From assembly GCA_028821405.1 (NCBI GenBank), contig JAPPGK010000046.1:1-64000 (forward strand): a stretch of 64,000 bases of DNA. Reading direction: 5' to 3'. Each line of letters begins with the position of its first letter. Positions within the stretch are counted from its first letter, which is position 1. A program made the position numbers and the translations under genes. The notes under the pieces were generated by a model. It did no database searches and had not been told where the DNA came from. It saw only the letters and a list, made by a program, of their open reading frames with translations. Below, one piece after another: positions 24,055 to 32,459 of this stretch. This DNA comes from Gammaproteobacteria bacterium. GTDB lineage: Bacteria > Pseudomonadota > Gammaproteobacteria > Pseudomonadales > Azotimanducaceae.

Positions 24055-25632
24055 GTGTCGGACCTCGAGCGCGAGGTCGCGCGACGCCGTACTTTCGCCA
24101 TCATTTCGCATCCGGACGCCGGCAAGACCACGGTTACCGAGAAGCTCCTGCTGTTCGGCAACGCCATCGCGCTGGCCGGTACCGTCAAGGCGCGCAAGTC
24201 GAACCGCCACGCGGCCTCTGACTGGATGGCCATGGAACGCGAGCGGGGCATCTCGGTGACGACGTCCGTGATGCAATTCAACTACGCCGGCCATGTTGTC
24301 AACCTCCTCGACACACCGGGCCACGAGGACTTCTCGGAGGACACCTACCGGACGCTCACCGCAGTCGATTCGGCCTTAATGGTCATCGACGGCACCAAAG
24401 GGGTAGAACCACGGACAATCAAGTTGCTGGAGGTTTGCCGTCTTCGCGAGACGCCTATCGTGACCTTCATCAACAAGCTTGACCGGGAGATTCGCGAACC
24501 GCTGGAACTCATCGACGAAATCGAGGACGTTCTGCAGATCGAATGTGCACCGATGACCTGGCCGATTGGTGCAGGGAGGTTCTTTCGAGGCGTCTATCAC
24601 TTCGAATCTGATCGAGCCATACGCTACGAGACGGGTGTTGGCGACCGGATCCACGAGTTCGCATCGATCGAAGGGCTGGGGAGCGAAGAGACTCGGCGCT
24701 GGCTGGGGGACGACTACGACGCGTTCGTCGAGGAGGCCGCGCTTATCAGCGGCGCCAGCCATGGCTTTGACCGACAGGCGTTTCTCAATGCCACGCGGTC
24801 GCCCGTGTTCTTCGGCACCGCGCTCGGCAATTTCGGCGTCAAGGAGTGTCTCGACCATTTGGTGGAGCATGCGCCCCCGCCGAGGGAACGCGAGACCCCG
24901 GATCGTGCGGTCGAACCCCAGGAGACCCCTTTTTCGGGTTTCGTGTTCAAGATCCAGGCGAATATGGATCCGAGGCATAGGGACCGGATTGCCTTCCTGA
25001 GAGTGTGCTCCGGCCGGTATCGGCAGGGCATGCGCATGCGCCATGTTCGCCTTGATCGGCAACTGAAGGTGACGGATGCGGTGACCTTCATGGCGGGGGA
25101 CCGCGTGCGCGCCGAGGAGGCGTACGCCGGCGATATCATCGGCCTGCCCAATCACGGCAGCATACAGATCGCCGACACATTCAGTGAAGGCGAGCGCTTG
25201 AGATTCCGCGGCGTTCCGAACTTCGCCCCGGAACTGTTCCGGTATGTGAGAGCGCGCAACCCGTTGAAGTCGAAGCAGCTGGACCGGGGCCTGCGACAGC
25301 TTTCGGAGGAAGGCGCGACGCAAGTATTCTTTCCGCTAGTGACGAACCAAATCGTGATTGGCGCAGTGGGATCCTTGCAGTTCGACTTGGTCGCCTTCCG
25401 ACTAGACCACGAATACCGGGCGGATTGCGTGTTCGAGCCGGCGGAGATTCACACCGTGCGTTGGGTGACTGGCGAGCCTGCGGATATTGGCGAACTTGAA
25501 CGGCGCCATGCTGACCGGTTGGCGTTGGACGGTGGTGGGCACTTGGCCTACCTGGCGACAAGCCGAGCGAACCTCTTGCTCGCGGAGGAACGTTGGCCTC
25601 AGTTGCGTTTCTCGGCGACACGCGAGCATTGA
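24055..25632 (+). CDS. prfC: Peptide chain release factor 3 (RF3)
   Basis: 525 residues from GTG 24055. This GTPase recycles RF1/RF2 from the ribosome after termination. G1 [17 protein letters not shown]2-region [10 protein letters not shown]3 [10 protein letters not shown] and G4 TFINKLDRE are all present, plus the RF3-specific C-terminal [24 protein letters not shown]. An upstream TTG at 23992 is in frame, but GTG 24055 has AAGG 5 nt before it and gives the usual RF3 N-terminus and length. A TATAAT at 23972-23977 lies just upstream; no good -35 is visible. Confidence 0.95.
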   Translation: MSDLEREVARRRTFAIISHPDAGKTTVTEKLLLFGNAIALAGTVKARKSNRHAASDWMAMERERGISVTTSVMQFNYAGHVVNLLDTPGHEDFSEDTYRTLTAVDSALMVIDGTKGVEPRTIKLLEVCRLRETPIVTFINKLDREIREPLELIDEIEDVLQIECAPMTWPIGAGRFFRGVYHFESDRAIRYETGVGDRIHEFASIEGLGSEETRRWLGDDYDAFVEEAALISGASHGFDRQAFLNATRSPVFFGTALGNFGVKECLDHLVEHAPPPRERETPDRAVEPQETPFSGFVFKIQANMDPRHRDRIAFLRVCSGRYRQGMRMRHVRLDRQLKVTDAVTFMAGDRVRAEEAYAGDIIGLPNHGSIQIADTFSEGERLRFRGVPNFAPELFRYVRARNPLKSKQLDRGLRQLSEEGATQVFFPLVTNQIVIGAVGSLQFDLVAFRLDHEYRADCVFEPAEIHTVRWVTGEPADIGELERRHADRLALDGGGHLAYLATSRANLLLAEERWPQLRFSATREH

Positions 25633-25647
25633 ATTGGAGCGCGCGAC

Positions 25648-26424
25648 ATGGACCTCCCGCTAAAGTCGGATCTCGAGCGTTTTCTTGACGGCTCGGACGA
25701 TCCCCTGGAGGGCGCACTGATCGTCGCGGGAATCGTGGACAAAACCGCGGATGCCGATTGGGTTCGGGGCGAGATGGATCGTCTGGCTGGGGCCATCGAG
25801 TCGGCGGGTGAGGTGACGCCTCGGCACGTCGTGCAACGGTTTGCCGCGTGCGGCTTCCACGGTGCTGGCGACAACTATTACGAGGTCGACAACAGCGTCC
25901 TCGACCACGTCCTCCGCAACCGCCGTGGCATACCAATCTCGCTGGGCGTCGTGCTCATTGGCATCGCGCGCCGTTTGGGCCTGGAGGCTTTGGGTGTCAA
26001 CTTTCCGCGCCACTTTCTGGTCACGATTGGCGACTTGCTTGTCGATCCCTATGCCGTCGCGCCAACGTCCATAGAACACTGTCGGCAGTGGCTCAAGGAG
26101 AACAAGGTTGCTGAAGCGGGTGCGTTCAACATCGCGGACGCCCGCAACATTGCGATGCGCATGCTCAACAACGTGCGCATGCTCGTACAAGGTCAGGGCG
26201 ACTATCTGTGGGCACTCGAGATCTCCGACTACCAACTGGTAATCGCACCGGACTCGTACGGCCTATACGTAGAACGCGCGGATGCCTGGCTTGGCCTCCG
26301 CGCGCCCGAGATGGTCGTGCATGAATTGGAGCAAGCCGTTCGCCACGCACCCGACGACGCAATGGCGGCGCGCTTGAAAGAACGTATCGAGCAGGCACGG
26401 CGACACAAGTCGGTCGTCAACTAG
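25648..26424 (+). CDS. SirB1-like transglutaminase-fold/TPR protein
   Basis: 258 residues. NYYEVDNSVLDHVLRNRRGIPISLGVVLIGIARRLGLEALGVNFPRHFLV is the signature of the SirB1/transglutaminase-core-2 family, usually found near prfA/prmC or lipid A genes. The C-terminal ~70 residues form TPR-like helices (SYGLYVERADAWLGL, AVRHAPDDAMAARLKER). Molecular function is not established for the family. It starts 15 nt after prfC and is probably cotranscribed. Confidence 0.8.
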   Translation: MDLPLKSDLERFLDGSDDPLEGALIVAGIVDKTADADWVRGEMDRLAGAIESAGEVTPRHVVQRFAACGFHGAGDNYYEVDNSVLDHVLRNRRGIPISLGVVLIGIARRLGLEALGVNFPRHFLVTIGDLLVDPYAVAPTSIEHCRQWLKENKVAEAGAFNIADARNIAMRMLNNVRMLVQGQGDYLWALEISDYQLVIAPDSYGLYVERADAWLGLRAPEMVVHELEQAVRHAPDDAMAARLKERIEQARRHKSVVN

Positions 26425-26460
26425 GCATCGCGCCGCTGCTCAGGTGTTCCATCATCGAAT

Positions 26461-26993
26461 TGGGACACCCACTCGCCAAAAAAAACGGGACACCCACTCT
26501 CGGTTTGAGCTCGAGGTACCTTCGCCCGACGGCGGCGCGTCGCGATGCGGCGGGATATTGCTGTGGAACTGCGTGAAGTTGCGTTTTTTGGGAGATCTAA
26601 GGTCCCGAGGAGGGGATGGCGTGCGCGGCGGCGAGGCCTGAGCCCGGATGGGGCTCAGGCGGCGGCGCGGACCCAGCGCGGCAGGCTGGGGGCAGGGGTG
26701 CGCTGGCGGCAGGCGGCGACCAAGGCGCACCACGATGTCGGATCGCCGAGCCGAACGGGTGGGGCGCGGCCCTTGGGGTCGGGGGCGGGCGCATCGTGCA
26801 GGATGCAGGCGGTCCACTCGACGTGCGCGCGGTACTCCCGCAGGGTCATGTCGAGGCGCGGCGCGGGCGGCGGTGCGCTGGTGACCTTTCCGTCGCGCCG
26901 GACCAGAGGTGCCATCAGCGAATGGGACACCCACTCTCGGTTGAGCTCGAGGGGACGCAGCGAATGGGACACCACTCTCGGTTGAGCTCGAGG
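26461..26993. repeat. Four GGGACACC(C)ACTC repeats near the RAYT tail duplication
   Basis: Copies start at about 26462 (TGGGACACCCACTC), 26486 (CGGGACACCCACTCTCGG), 26921 (AATGGGACACCCACTCTCGG) and 26963 (one C shorter). The last three are each followed by a TTGAGCTCGAGG block. The units at 26916-26952 and 26958-26993 are tandem. They match the GGGACACCCACC motif at 20221 and, inverted, at 28300. Confidence 0.8.
26505..26915. repeat. 411-bp direct repeat, copy 1 (remnant copy of the RAYT 3' end)
   Basis: By eye, identical to 26982-27392 at an offset of exactly 477 bp. On the minus strand it contains the last 87 codons of the RAYT gene (with its stop at 26655-26657) plus about 150 bp of downstream flank. 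Translated on the minus strand it reads MAPLVRRDGK through LPRWVRAAA, the transposase C-terminus, but has no upstream catalytic domain. It should be regarded as a partial gene duplicate. Confidence 0.9.
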
Positions 26994-27392
26994 TACCTTC
27001 GCCCGACGGCGGCGCGTCGCGATGCGGCGGGATATTGCTGTGGAACTGCGTGAAGTTGCGTTTTTTGGGAGATCTAAGGTCCCGAGGAGGGGATGGCGTG
27101 CGCGGCGGCGAGGCCTGAGCCCGGATGGGGCTCAGGCGGCGGCGCGGACCCAGCGCGGCAGGCTGGGGGCAGGGGTGCGCTGGCGGCAGGCGGCGACCAA
27201 GGCGCACCACGATGTCGGATCGCCGAGCCGAACGGGTGGGGCGCGGCCCTTGGGGTCGGGGGCGGGCGCATCGTGCAGGATGCAGGCGGTCCACTCGACG
27301 TGCGCGCGGTACTCCCGCAGGGTCATGTCGAGGCGCGGCGCGGGCGGCGGTGCGCTGGTGACCTTTCCGTCGCGCCGGACCAGAGGTGCCAT
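26982..27392. repeat. 411-bp direct repeat, copy 2 (RAYT gene 3' end and flank)
   Basis: Partner of 26505-26915. This copy is continuous with the intact transposase gene. The repeat starts in the TTGAGCTCGAGG block that follows the GGGACACC motif and ends at the Met codon of MAPLVRRDGK on the minus strand. Confidence 0.9.
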
Positions 27393-28040
27393 GGGTTGGT
27401 CGAGGCGTTCGGGTTCGTCGTCGGCCTCCTCGAGGCGACGCTGAAGGGATGTGTGTTGGGGGGCGTCGACGCGGTCGGCCATGCCGGCGCGTATTGGGTT
27501 GAGGTCGTTGTAGGCCATGCAGGCGCAGGCGGCGCGTTCGTCGGGCAGGCCCTTGGAGCGGAAGCGGCCCTGCCAGAATCGGCCGGTGCAGCCGTCCTCG
27601 AAGTTGGCGCGACGGGCGATGTACTCGTTGAGGCAGCGCATGTACCAGGACAGGTCGCCAAGGCGGTCGCGGAGGACGGCGAGGCGGTCGGGGTCGTCGA
27701 GCAGGGCGGCGACACCGGACTCGACGTCGTCGGGCCGCTTCGGCGGGTAGACGCGCAGCCAGCGGCGGGCGACCTCCTCATCGTCTAGGTCGAAGCGCTC
27801 TTGGGGCGCGTAGTCGGCCGTGATGTGGTAGTGGTTGGACATGACGGCATAGGAGCGGATATGGACGGTGTAAAGGTCGGCCAGTTCCAGTAGGCGGTCC
27901 TCGATCCAGGCGCGGCGGTGGGAGAGGTCGCGGCCGTCGTTGTCGCGTCCGCAGAGCATGGCGCGGCGGACGCAGCGGGAACCGAGGTGGTAGACGCCGC
28001 CGGTTTCGCGGTCGACGAGTTCGGAACGTGGACGTGTCAT
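27132..28040 (-). CDS. REP-associated tyrosine transposase (RAYT, Y1/HUH family)
   Basis: 302 residues from MTRPRSELVDRE. The HUH signature is SYAVMSNHYHITAD with paired histidines. The candidate catalytic tyrosine is in DLSWYMRCLNEYIARRAN, and CTGRFWQGRFRSKGL plus AYNDLNPIRAG are typical of the RAYT/IS200-like group. RAYTs nick single-stranded DNA at REP hairpins and are usually single-copy, domesticated genes. Flanking GGGACACCCAC repeats occur on both sides, as expected. The C-terminus (residues ~217-302) carries an extra basic, Pro-rich tail, which is the part duplicated at 26655. Confidence 0.85.
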   Translation of the reverse strand: MTRPRSELVDRETGGVYHLGSRCVRRAMLCGRDNDGRDLSHRRAWIEDRLLELADLYTVHIRSYAVMSNHYHITADYAPQERFDLDDEEVARRWLRVYPPKRPDDVESGVAALLDDPDRLAVLRDRLGDLSWYMRCLNEYIARRANFEDGCTGRFWQGRFRSKGLPDERAACACMAYNDLNPIRAGMADRVDAPQHTSLQRRLEEADDEPERLDQPMAPLVRRDGKVTSAPPPAPRLDMTLREYRAHVEWTACILHDAPAPDPKGRAPPVRLGDPTSWCALVAACRQRTPAPSLPRWVRAAA

Positions 28041-28229
28041 GGGGCCGATTGTGGGCCGGTCGGGGTCTGGCGCGCGACGGCGTATGTCCGAAAGTGGCGT
28101 GCGATTCGGCTGCAATCGGCGTGATCCGAACGCCCTCGCGGGTGTGGTCCATCGACGTATGAGGTGTCAGCCGTTGGCTTGGTGGCGCGCGTTCGCCGGA
28201 CGGGAGCCGTTGACATTGGCGGCGCGCCG

Positions 28230-28463
28230 CCGGGGGTCAGTTTTCGTGTCGCCAGGGGGTCAGTTTCTGGTGTCGCTTGACAGGATCGCCCCATCGGACG
28301 GTGGGTGTCCCATGATGGCGTGTGATGGCGTGCCGTCCCATCGGACGGTGGGTGTCCCATGATGGCGTGCCTCGGACGGTGGGTGTCCCATTGATCCCAT
28401 TGATCCCACATCCCCATTGATCCCATTCCGAGGTATGGCGGGGAGACGGTGGGTGTCAGAATG
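28230..28463. repeat. REP-like cluster upstream of the RAYT gene
   Basis: Two GGGGGTCAGTTT copies lie at ~28233-28270. Three copies of CGGACGGTGGGTGTCCCAT follow, starting at about 28295, 28342 and 28373; the first two are identical for 31 bp. A shorter ACGGTGGGTGTCA lies at ~28445. CCATTGATCCCA is repeated several times at 28389-28430. GGTGGGTGTCCC is the inverse of the motif downstream of the transposase. The gap 28041-28638 contains no gene. Confidence 0.8.
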
Positions 28464-28535
28464 ACCGCTTACTGCCTAACATAGCGCTGAGGGTCGCATG
28501 GCCTTGAGATCCCGGCACATTCAACTAGCGTTTAT

Positions 28536-28618
28536 GTGGGGCGACCCTTGTGGTTGCCCGCGTCCGGACGTACGCGAGTCTCGGCACGGGCGGGACGGGA
28601 CAAGCTCTCCCCTACACC
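28536..28618. repeat. Two GTAGGGG-family repeats, one of each subtype
   Basis: A GTGGGGCGACCCTTGTGGTT copy at 28536 is followed by GCGGGACGGGACAAGCTCTC then CCCTAC at 28590-28615, in opposite orientation. Together they form a larger imperfect inverted pair next to the 3' end of the FabY-like gene. Confidence 0.6.
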
Positions 28619-28638
28619 ATTCCGCGGCCGCTTGCTTC

Positions 28639-30483
28639 CTACCCCGAGAACGGGTTCTTGATCGCCAACGAGATCGCGTGGTCGTAGCCCGGTACGCCGA
28701 TCTCCTCGGCTGAGAGCCGTAAATCGTCGCCGTCGAGCACTCCCTGGCCGTACTGGTAGATCGTCTCCGCGTCACCGCGTGTCGCCGCGGCGTCGTAATC
28801 CAGGGCGTTCCGATGCACGGTTTCGTTGAGCCGGGCGTGGCGTCGCATCGCCTGCACGCCGTGGCGTGCCTTGAGCAGGTCCCGGGCGACGCGGGGGCTC
28901 AGGATCAGCCCGGTGGCGTTGTTGCCGCCGAAGCCCTTGGAGTTGATGAAGGCCATCTCCAGTGACGCCGGGTCGACCTCGAGGTGTTCCGAGGCAATGC
29001 GCAGGTTGCTGTGGTGCACGTCGTCGGCCGGGCCGTCGATGGTTGCGATGCCGGGGATCCAGCCGTAGCGCCAGGTGCCTAGCGCGGACGATGTCTGGTC
29101 GCCGGACGCCGGGGCCAAGGTGTGGCCGACATAGGCCTTCACAGCCGCGACGGTCCACCGGTCGATGCCGAATGTCTTTGCCATCTCGTTCAGGATGTGC
29201 GACTCGGTCACCCGGTTCTGCGGCGTGCCCGTGCCGTGCGCATGGACGTATGACCGATGTCGGACGGCGTCCTCGCCGAGAATCGCGCGGGCGCAGGCCA
29301 CGGCCTTGGCAACCGTGACGTAGTTGCCGATGCCAGGTCCCGGGATCGATTTCTTGAAACCGTCGGCGTTGACGAAGACGTCCCCCACCGCAGCGTGAAT
29401 ATCGGCGCCGAGTTCGAGCGCCAAGGCGTCGTCGGTGACCACGACGTAGACGGCACCTTCCGCCAACGTGAACCCGCAGTTCGCTGCGAACGGTCGGCAG
29501 GCGCGGCGGTTGTCGACGGCGTTGGCACCGTCGAGGGCCATCAGCGCGTCGTCTTCGGCGAGTGCGCCCATGGTTCGGTACGCCTCCACCACCTCCGGCA
29601 CGATGGGCGCTTCCGCACCCCCCACCACGGCGACCCGGCAGCGCCCCGCGCGAATCTCGTCCACGGCGGCCTTCAGGTTGTATAGGAACGTCGCGCAGGC
29701 ACCGATCACGCCGGCGGTCTGGCCGATGCTGCCGATGACATACGCGTTGACAAAGTCGACCGGCATCTCGGGAAGCCCCAGGGCCGCCTGCTTGGCGGTC
29801 GGTCGCTTGCCCATCATCGGCGCCTGCATCATGCCGCCGTTGCTGCAGTTGTCGAGTTGGCCCATCGCGCTACCCGAATACGCGGCGAATTCGTCCGGCC
29901 GAACGTGCTTGCGGAGTTCGTCCCACGGGATGCCCATGGACTGAACGGCGTCTGATGCGCCATAGACATTGAGCTGAAGCCCCCGGGGATGGTTGCGCGA
30001 GGGGTAGAGCTTGGCGGGATCGAAGCCGGATGGTACTTGACCGGCGGAGGTGACCCTGGACGTGCGCATGTCCGGAATCAGCACATCGAGCCGCTCCGCG
30101 GTGACTTCGAAGCGACCGTCATCGCGTGGTCGCAGCGACCATCCGGGAGGAATCTCGTCCGGGACGTCGCGGGCTGCGAGCGTGAAGGTCACGGAACCGG
30201 CGGCAGCGGGTGCCAGGCGTGCGCTGCGTTGCCATCGGATGCGGTCCGGGTCGAAACAGTCGATGCGTCGAATCAGCGTGTTGTCGAGGATGTGCTGACG
30301 GACGGACTCGTTGGCCGGATCGCCATCGACGTTCATTAGGCCAGCGAGGCTCGCATAGGTCTCGGCCGCCGCACCGCGGTCGAGCGCGTCGATGACGGTG
30401 CGTCGGTACGCATGATCGAAGGAGACCCGGCCTGCGGGATTGATGCCGCCGAATCCGACGATGACGGGCAATGGCGAACTCAT
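28639..30483 (-). CDS. FabY-like beta-ketoacyl-ACP synthase
   Basis: 614 residues from MSSPLPVIVGFGG; AGGAAACAG before the ATG decides this start over an upstream in-frame one. Thiolase-fold condensing enzyme with nucleophile cysteine in TAGVIGACATFL, HGTGTPQNRVTESH, and KAYVGHTLAPASGDQ. Length and the N-terminal INPAGR region match FabY, which in Pseudomonas primes fatty acid synthesis by condensing acetyl-CoA with malonyl-ACP in place of FabH. The divergent fused acetyl-CoA carboxylase and neighbouring thiolase support a lipid-initiation role. Confidence 0.82.
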   Translation of the reverse strand: MSSPLPVIVGFGGINPAGRVSFDHAYRRTVIDALDRGAAAETYASLAGLMNVDGDPANESVRQHILDNTLIRRIDCFDPDRIRWQRSARLAPAAAGSVTFTLAARDVPDEIPPGWSLRPRDDGRFEVTAERLDVLIPDMRTSRVTSAGQVPSGFDPAKLYPSRNHPRGLQLNVYGASDAVQSMGIPWDELRKHVRPDEFAAYSGSAMGQLDNCSNGGMMQAPMMGKRPTAKQAALGLPEMPVDFVNAYVIGSIGQTAGVIGACATFLYNLKAAVDEIRAGRCRVAVVGGAEAPIVPEVVEAYRTMGALAEDDALMALDGANAVDNRRACRPFAANCGFTLAEGAVYVVVTDDALALELGADIHAAVGDVFVNADGFKKSIPGPGIGNYVTVAKAVACARAILGEDAVRHRSYVHAHGTGTPQNRVTESHILNEMAKTFGIDRWTVAAVKAYVGHTLAPASGDQTSSALGTWRYGWIPGIATIDGPADDVHHSNLRIASEHLEVDPASLEMAFINSKGFGGNNATGLILSPRVARDLLKARHGVQAMRRHARLNETVHRNALDYDAAATRGDAETIYQYGQGVLDGDDLRLSAEEIGVPGYDHAISLAIKNPFSG

Positions 30484-30574
30484 CTGTTTCCTGTACTTAA
30501 TCCCGACTAATCGACTCTCTGCCAACGGTTTCGCATGGCGAGACGGTGCAAGAGGCGCGTGCGTGGGCGCGAGT

Positions 30575-31723
30575 CTACACGCCTTCGATGGCTATGGCGG
30601 TGGCTTCACCCCCGCCGATACATAGGGATGCGACACCGCGTTTCCCCCCACGGGCACGAAGCGCATGGATCAGCGTCACGATCAACCGGCTGCCCGTGGA
30701 GCCGATTGGGTGGCCTTGGGCGCAAGCGCCGCCGTAGACGTTGACTTTGTCCGGGTCAATGCGCAGTTCGGCCATCGCCATCATCGGGACACAGGCGAAC
30801 GCCTCGTTGATCTCGAAGATGTCGACATCGGCCTTTGTCCAGCCCACCATCTCGAGCAGTTTGGCGATCGCACCTGCCGGCGCCACGGTGAATTTGGCGG
30901 GATGCATGGAGTGGGTGGCGTGGCCGACAATCCGCGCGAGCGGCCGAGCGCCGCCGGCTGTCGCCTCGTCGCCCACGACAAGTGCGGAGGCGCCGTCGGA
31001 AATGGACGAGGCGTTGGCCGCAGTGATCGTGCCGTCCTTCTTGAAGGCGGGACGAAGTGTCGGGATTCGCTCGATCTTCGACCGACCGGGCTGCTCGTCC
31101 GCAGTCACGTCGTCCATGGCGCTCGTCTCCGCGTCGAGCGCACCGGACGCGATGGCGGCCCGCGCCTTGGTAACCGAGCCGATGGCGAACTCGTCCATGG
31201 CCTCGCGGGTTAGCTGATGTTCGTCGGCGGCATCCTGCGCGAAACTGCCCATGGAATCCCCGGTCTCGGCATCCTCGAGGCCGTCCAGGAACATCGAGTC
31301 GGCGAGTTCCGCGTGGCCCATGCGCAGTCCGCCGCGGGCTTTCTGCATGAGATAGGGTGCGTTCGACATGCTCTCCATGCCGCCGGCGACCACACAGCGG
31401 GCGCTCCCTGCACGGATTAGGTCCGAAGCGATCATCGCGGCCTTCATGCCCGACCCGCAGACCTTGTTGATCGTCGTGGCGCCGACATGATCGGGCACGC
31501 TCGCCAGGCGCATGGCTTGCCGGGCAGGCGCTTGCTTGACGCCGGCGCTAACGACACAACCCATGAAGACCTCGTCGACGCGTGTGGCGTCCACGCCGGA
31601 TTGATCGACGGCTGCTTGTATGGCATGCGCCCCGAGTTCCGGAGACGAACGGTGCGATAACGCTCCTTGGAAACTCCCGATTGGGGTTCGCTGGGCACCC
31701 AACACAAACACATGGTTGGTCAT
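30575..31723 (-). CDS. Acetyl-CoA C-acetyltransferase (thiolase II)
   Basis: 382 residues. Catalytic cysteines are in INKVCGSGMKAAM and near the C-terminus in SLCIGGGEATAIAIE; the histidines are in FEINEAFACVPMMAM and GGACAQGHPIGSTGSR. It interconverts two acetyl-CoA and acetoacetyl-CoA. GGACAQ replaces the commoner GGAIAL. It lies between the FabY-like and MoaB genes on the same strand and could supply or consume acetoacetyl-CoA for either fatty acid or leucine catabolic routes. Confidence 0.9.
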   Translation of the reverse strand: MTNHVFVLGAQRTPIGSFQGALSHRSSPELGAHAIQAAVDQSGVDATRVDEVFMGCVVSAGVKQAPARQAMRLASVPDHVGATTINKVCGSGMKAAMIASDLIRAGSARCVVAGGMESMSNAPYLMQKARGGLRMGHAELADSMFLDGLEDAETGDSMGSFAQDAADEHQLTREAMDEFAIGSVTKARAAIASGALDAETSAMDDVTADEQPGRSKIERIPTLRPAFKKDGTITAANASSISDGASALVVGDEATAGGARPLARIVGHATHSMHPAKFTVAPAGAIAKLLEMVGWTKADVDIFEINEAFACVPMMAMAELRIDPDKVNVYGGACAQGHPIGSTGSRLIVTLIHALRARGGKRGVASLCIGGGEATAIAIEGV

Positions 31724-31731
31724 GGAATCTC

Positions 31732-32259
31732 CTAGAGTTGTGCTTTTTCGAAGAATCTCGGCAGCAGTTCGGCAAAGTTGCACGGCTTGAAACCGGCATC
31801 CAACTGGTTTGCGAGAATCTTGTCCCATGCTGTCCGACAGGCGTTGGTGGATCCTGGCATCGCGAATATGAGGGTTCCGTTGGCCAGCCCCGCGATGGCG
31901 CGGGATTGGATTGTCGAGCTGCCGATCTCGGTGTACGACACCTGGCGAAACAGCTCGCCGAAGCCCTCGATCGTCTTGTCGAAGAGCGGCGCGAGTGCTT
32001 CGGGCGTACTGTCTCTCGCGGTGAATCCCGTGCCCCCGGTTGTGAGGATCGCGTTGACCGCCGGGTCGGCGATCCAGGCGCTTACCGCAGCACGGATCGC
32101 GTACACATCGTCGCGTACGACCCGACGCTCGGCCAAGCGATGGCCGGCCCGTTCGAGCCGGTCGGCCAAGAGGTCGCCCGATGTATCTTCGGCGAGTCCG
32201 CGGGTGTCGGATACCGTCAGGACGGCGATGGCGAGAACGTGGTCGGCGGGATCGGACAT
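31732..32259 (-). CDS. moaB: MoaB-type molybdenum cofactor protein (molybdopterin adenylyltransferase family)
   Basis: 175 residues from [20 protein letters not shown]. The MoaB/Mog signature [17 protein letters not shown] and the final [18 protein letters not shown] are clear. It binds or adenylylates molybdopterin in Moco synthesis. No other moa, moe or mog genes are nearby; it begins the minus-strand unit that continues into the thiolase 8 nt later. Confidence 0.88.
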   Translation of the reverse strand: MSDPADHVLAIAVLTVSDTRGLAEDTSGDLLADRLERAGHRLAERRVVRDDVYAIRAAVSAWIADPAVNAILTTGGTGFTARDSTPEALAPLFDKTIEGFGELFRQVSYTEIGSSTIQSRAIAGLANGTLIFAMPGSTNACRTAWDKILANQLDAGFKPCNFAELLPRFFEKAQL

Positions 32260-32326
32260 GTCGGCTAGCGCGGTGATTTTTGAGGCGGATGACGGTGCGA
32301 ATGCTACGCTGGATTTGGCACCGAGT

Positions 32327-32355
32327 TTGTGGAATTGTTCTTGCCGTACTATACA
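32327..32355 (+). promoter_or_regulatory. Candidate sigma-70 promoter for the fused carboxylase gene
   Basis: TTGTGG (32327-32332), 17-bp spacer, TATACA (32350-32355), in the 200-bp divergent region between moaB and the fused carboxylase gene. It would give a leader of about 100 nt. Confidence 0.45.
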
Positions 32356-32459
32356 GCGCCCAGCGAGCAGCAACTGAACGAGTGTTGGATACTCTAACCA
32401 CGGAGTAGCAAGCGATAGGGACGCCGCATGTTGACGGCACCGCAAAGCGCGATAGAGCG

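Noticed and set aside
26545..27788. Plus-strand frames of 146 and 231 residues repeated in the two copies of the 411-bp repeat
   Set aside because: They are complementary to the RAYT coding strand and identical only because the DNA is duplicated.
20178..28463. CRISPR array, considered because of repeated GGGACACCCAC units
   Set aside because: Repeats are short, unevenly spaced, in both orientations, and have no uniform spacers or cas genes; they fit REP elements around a RAYT gene.
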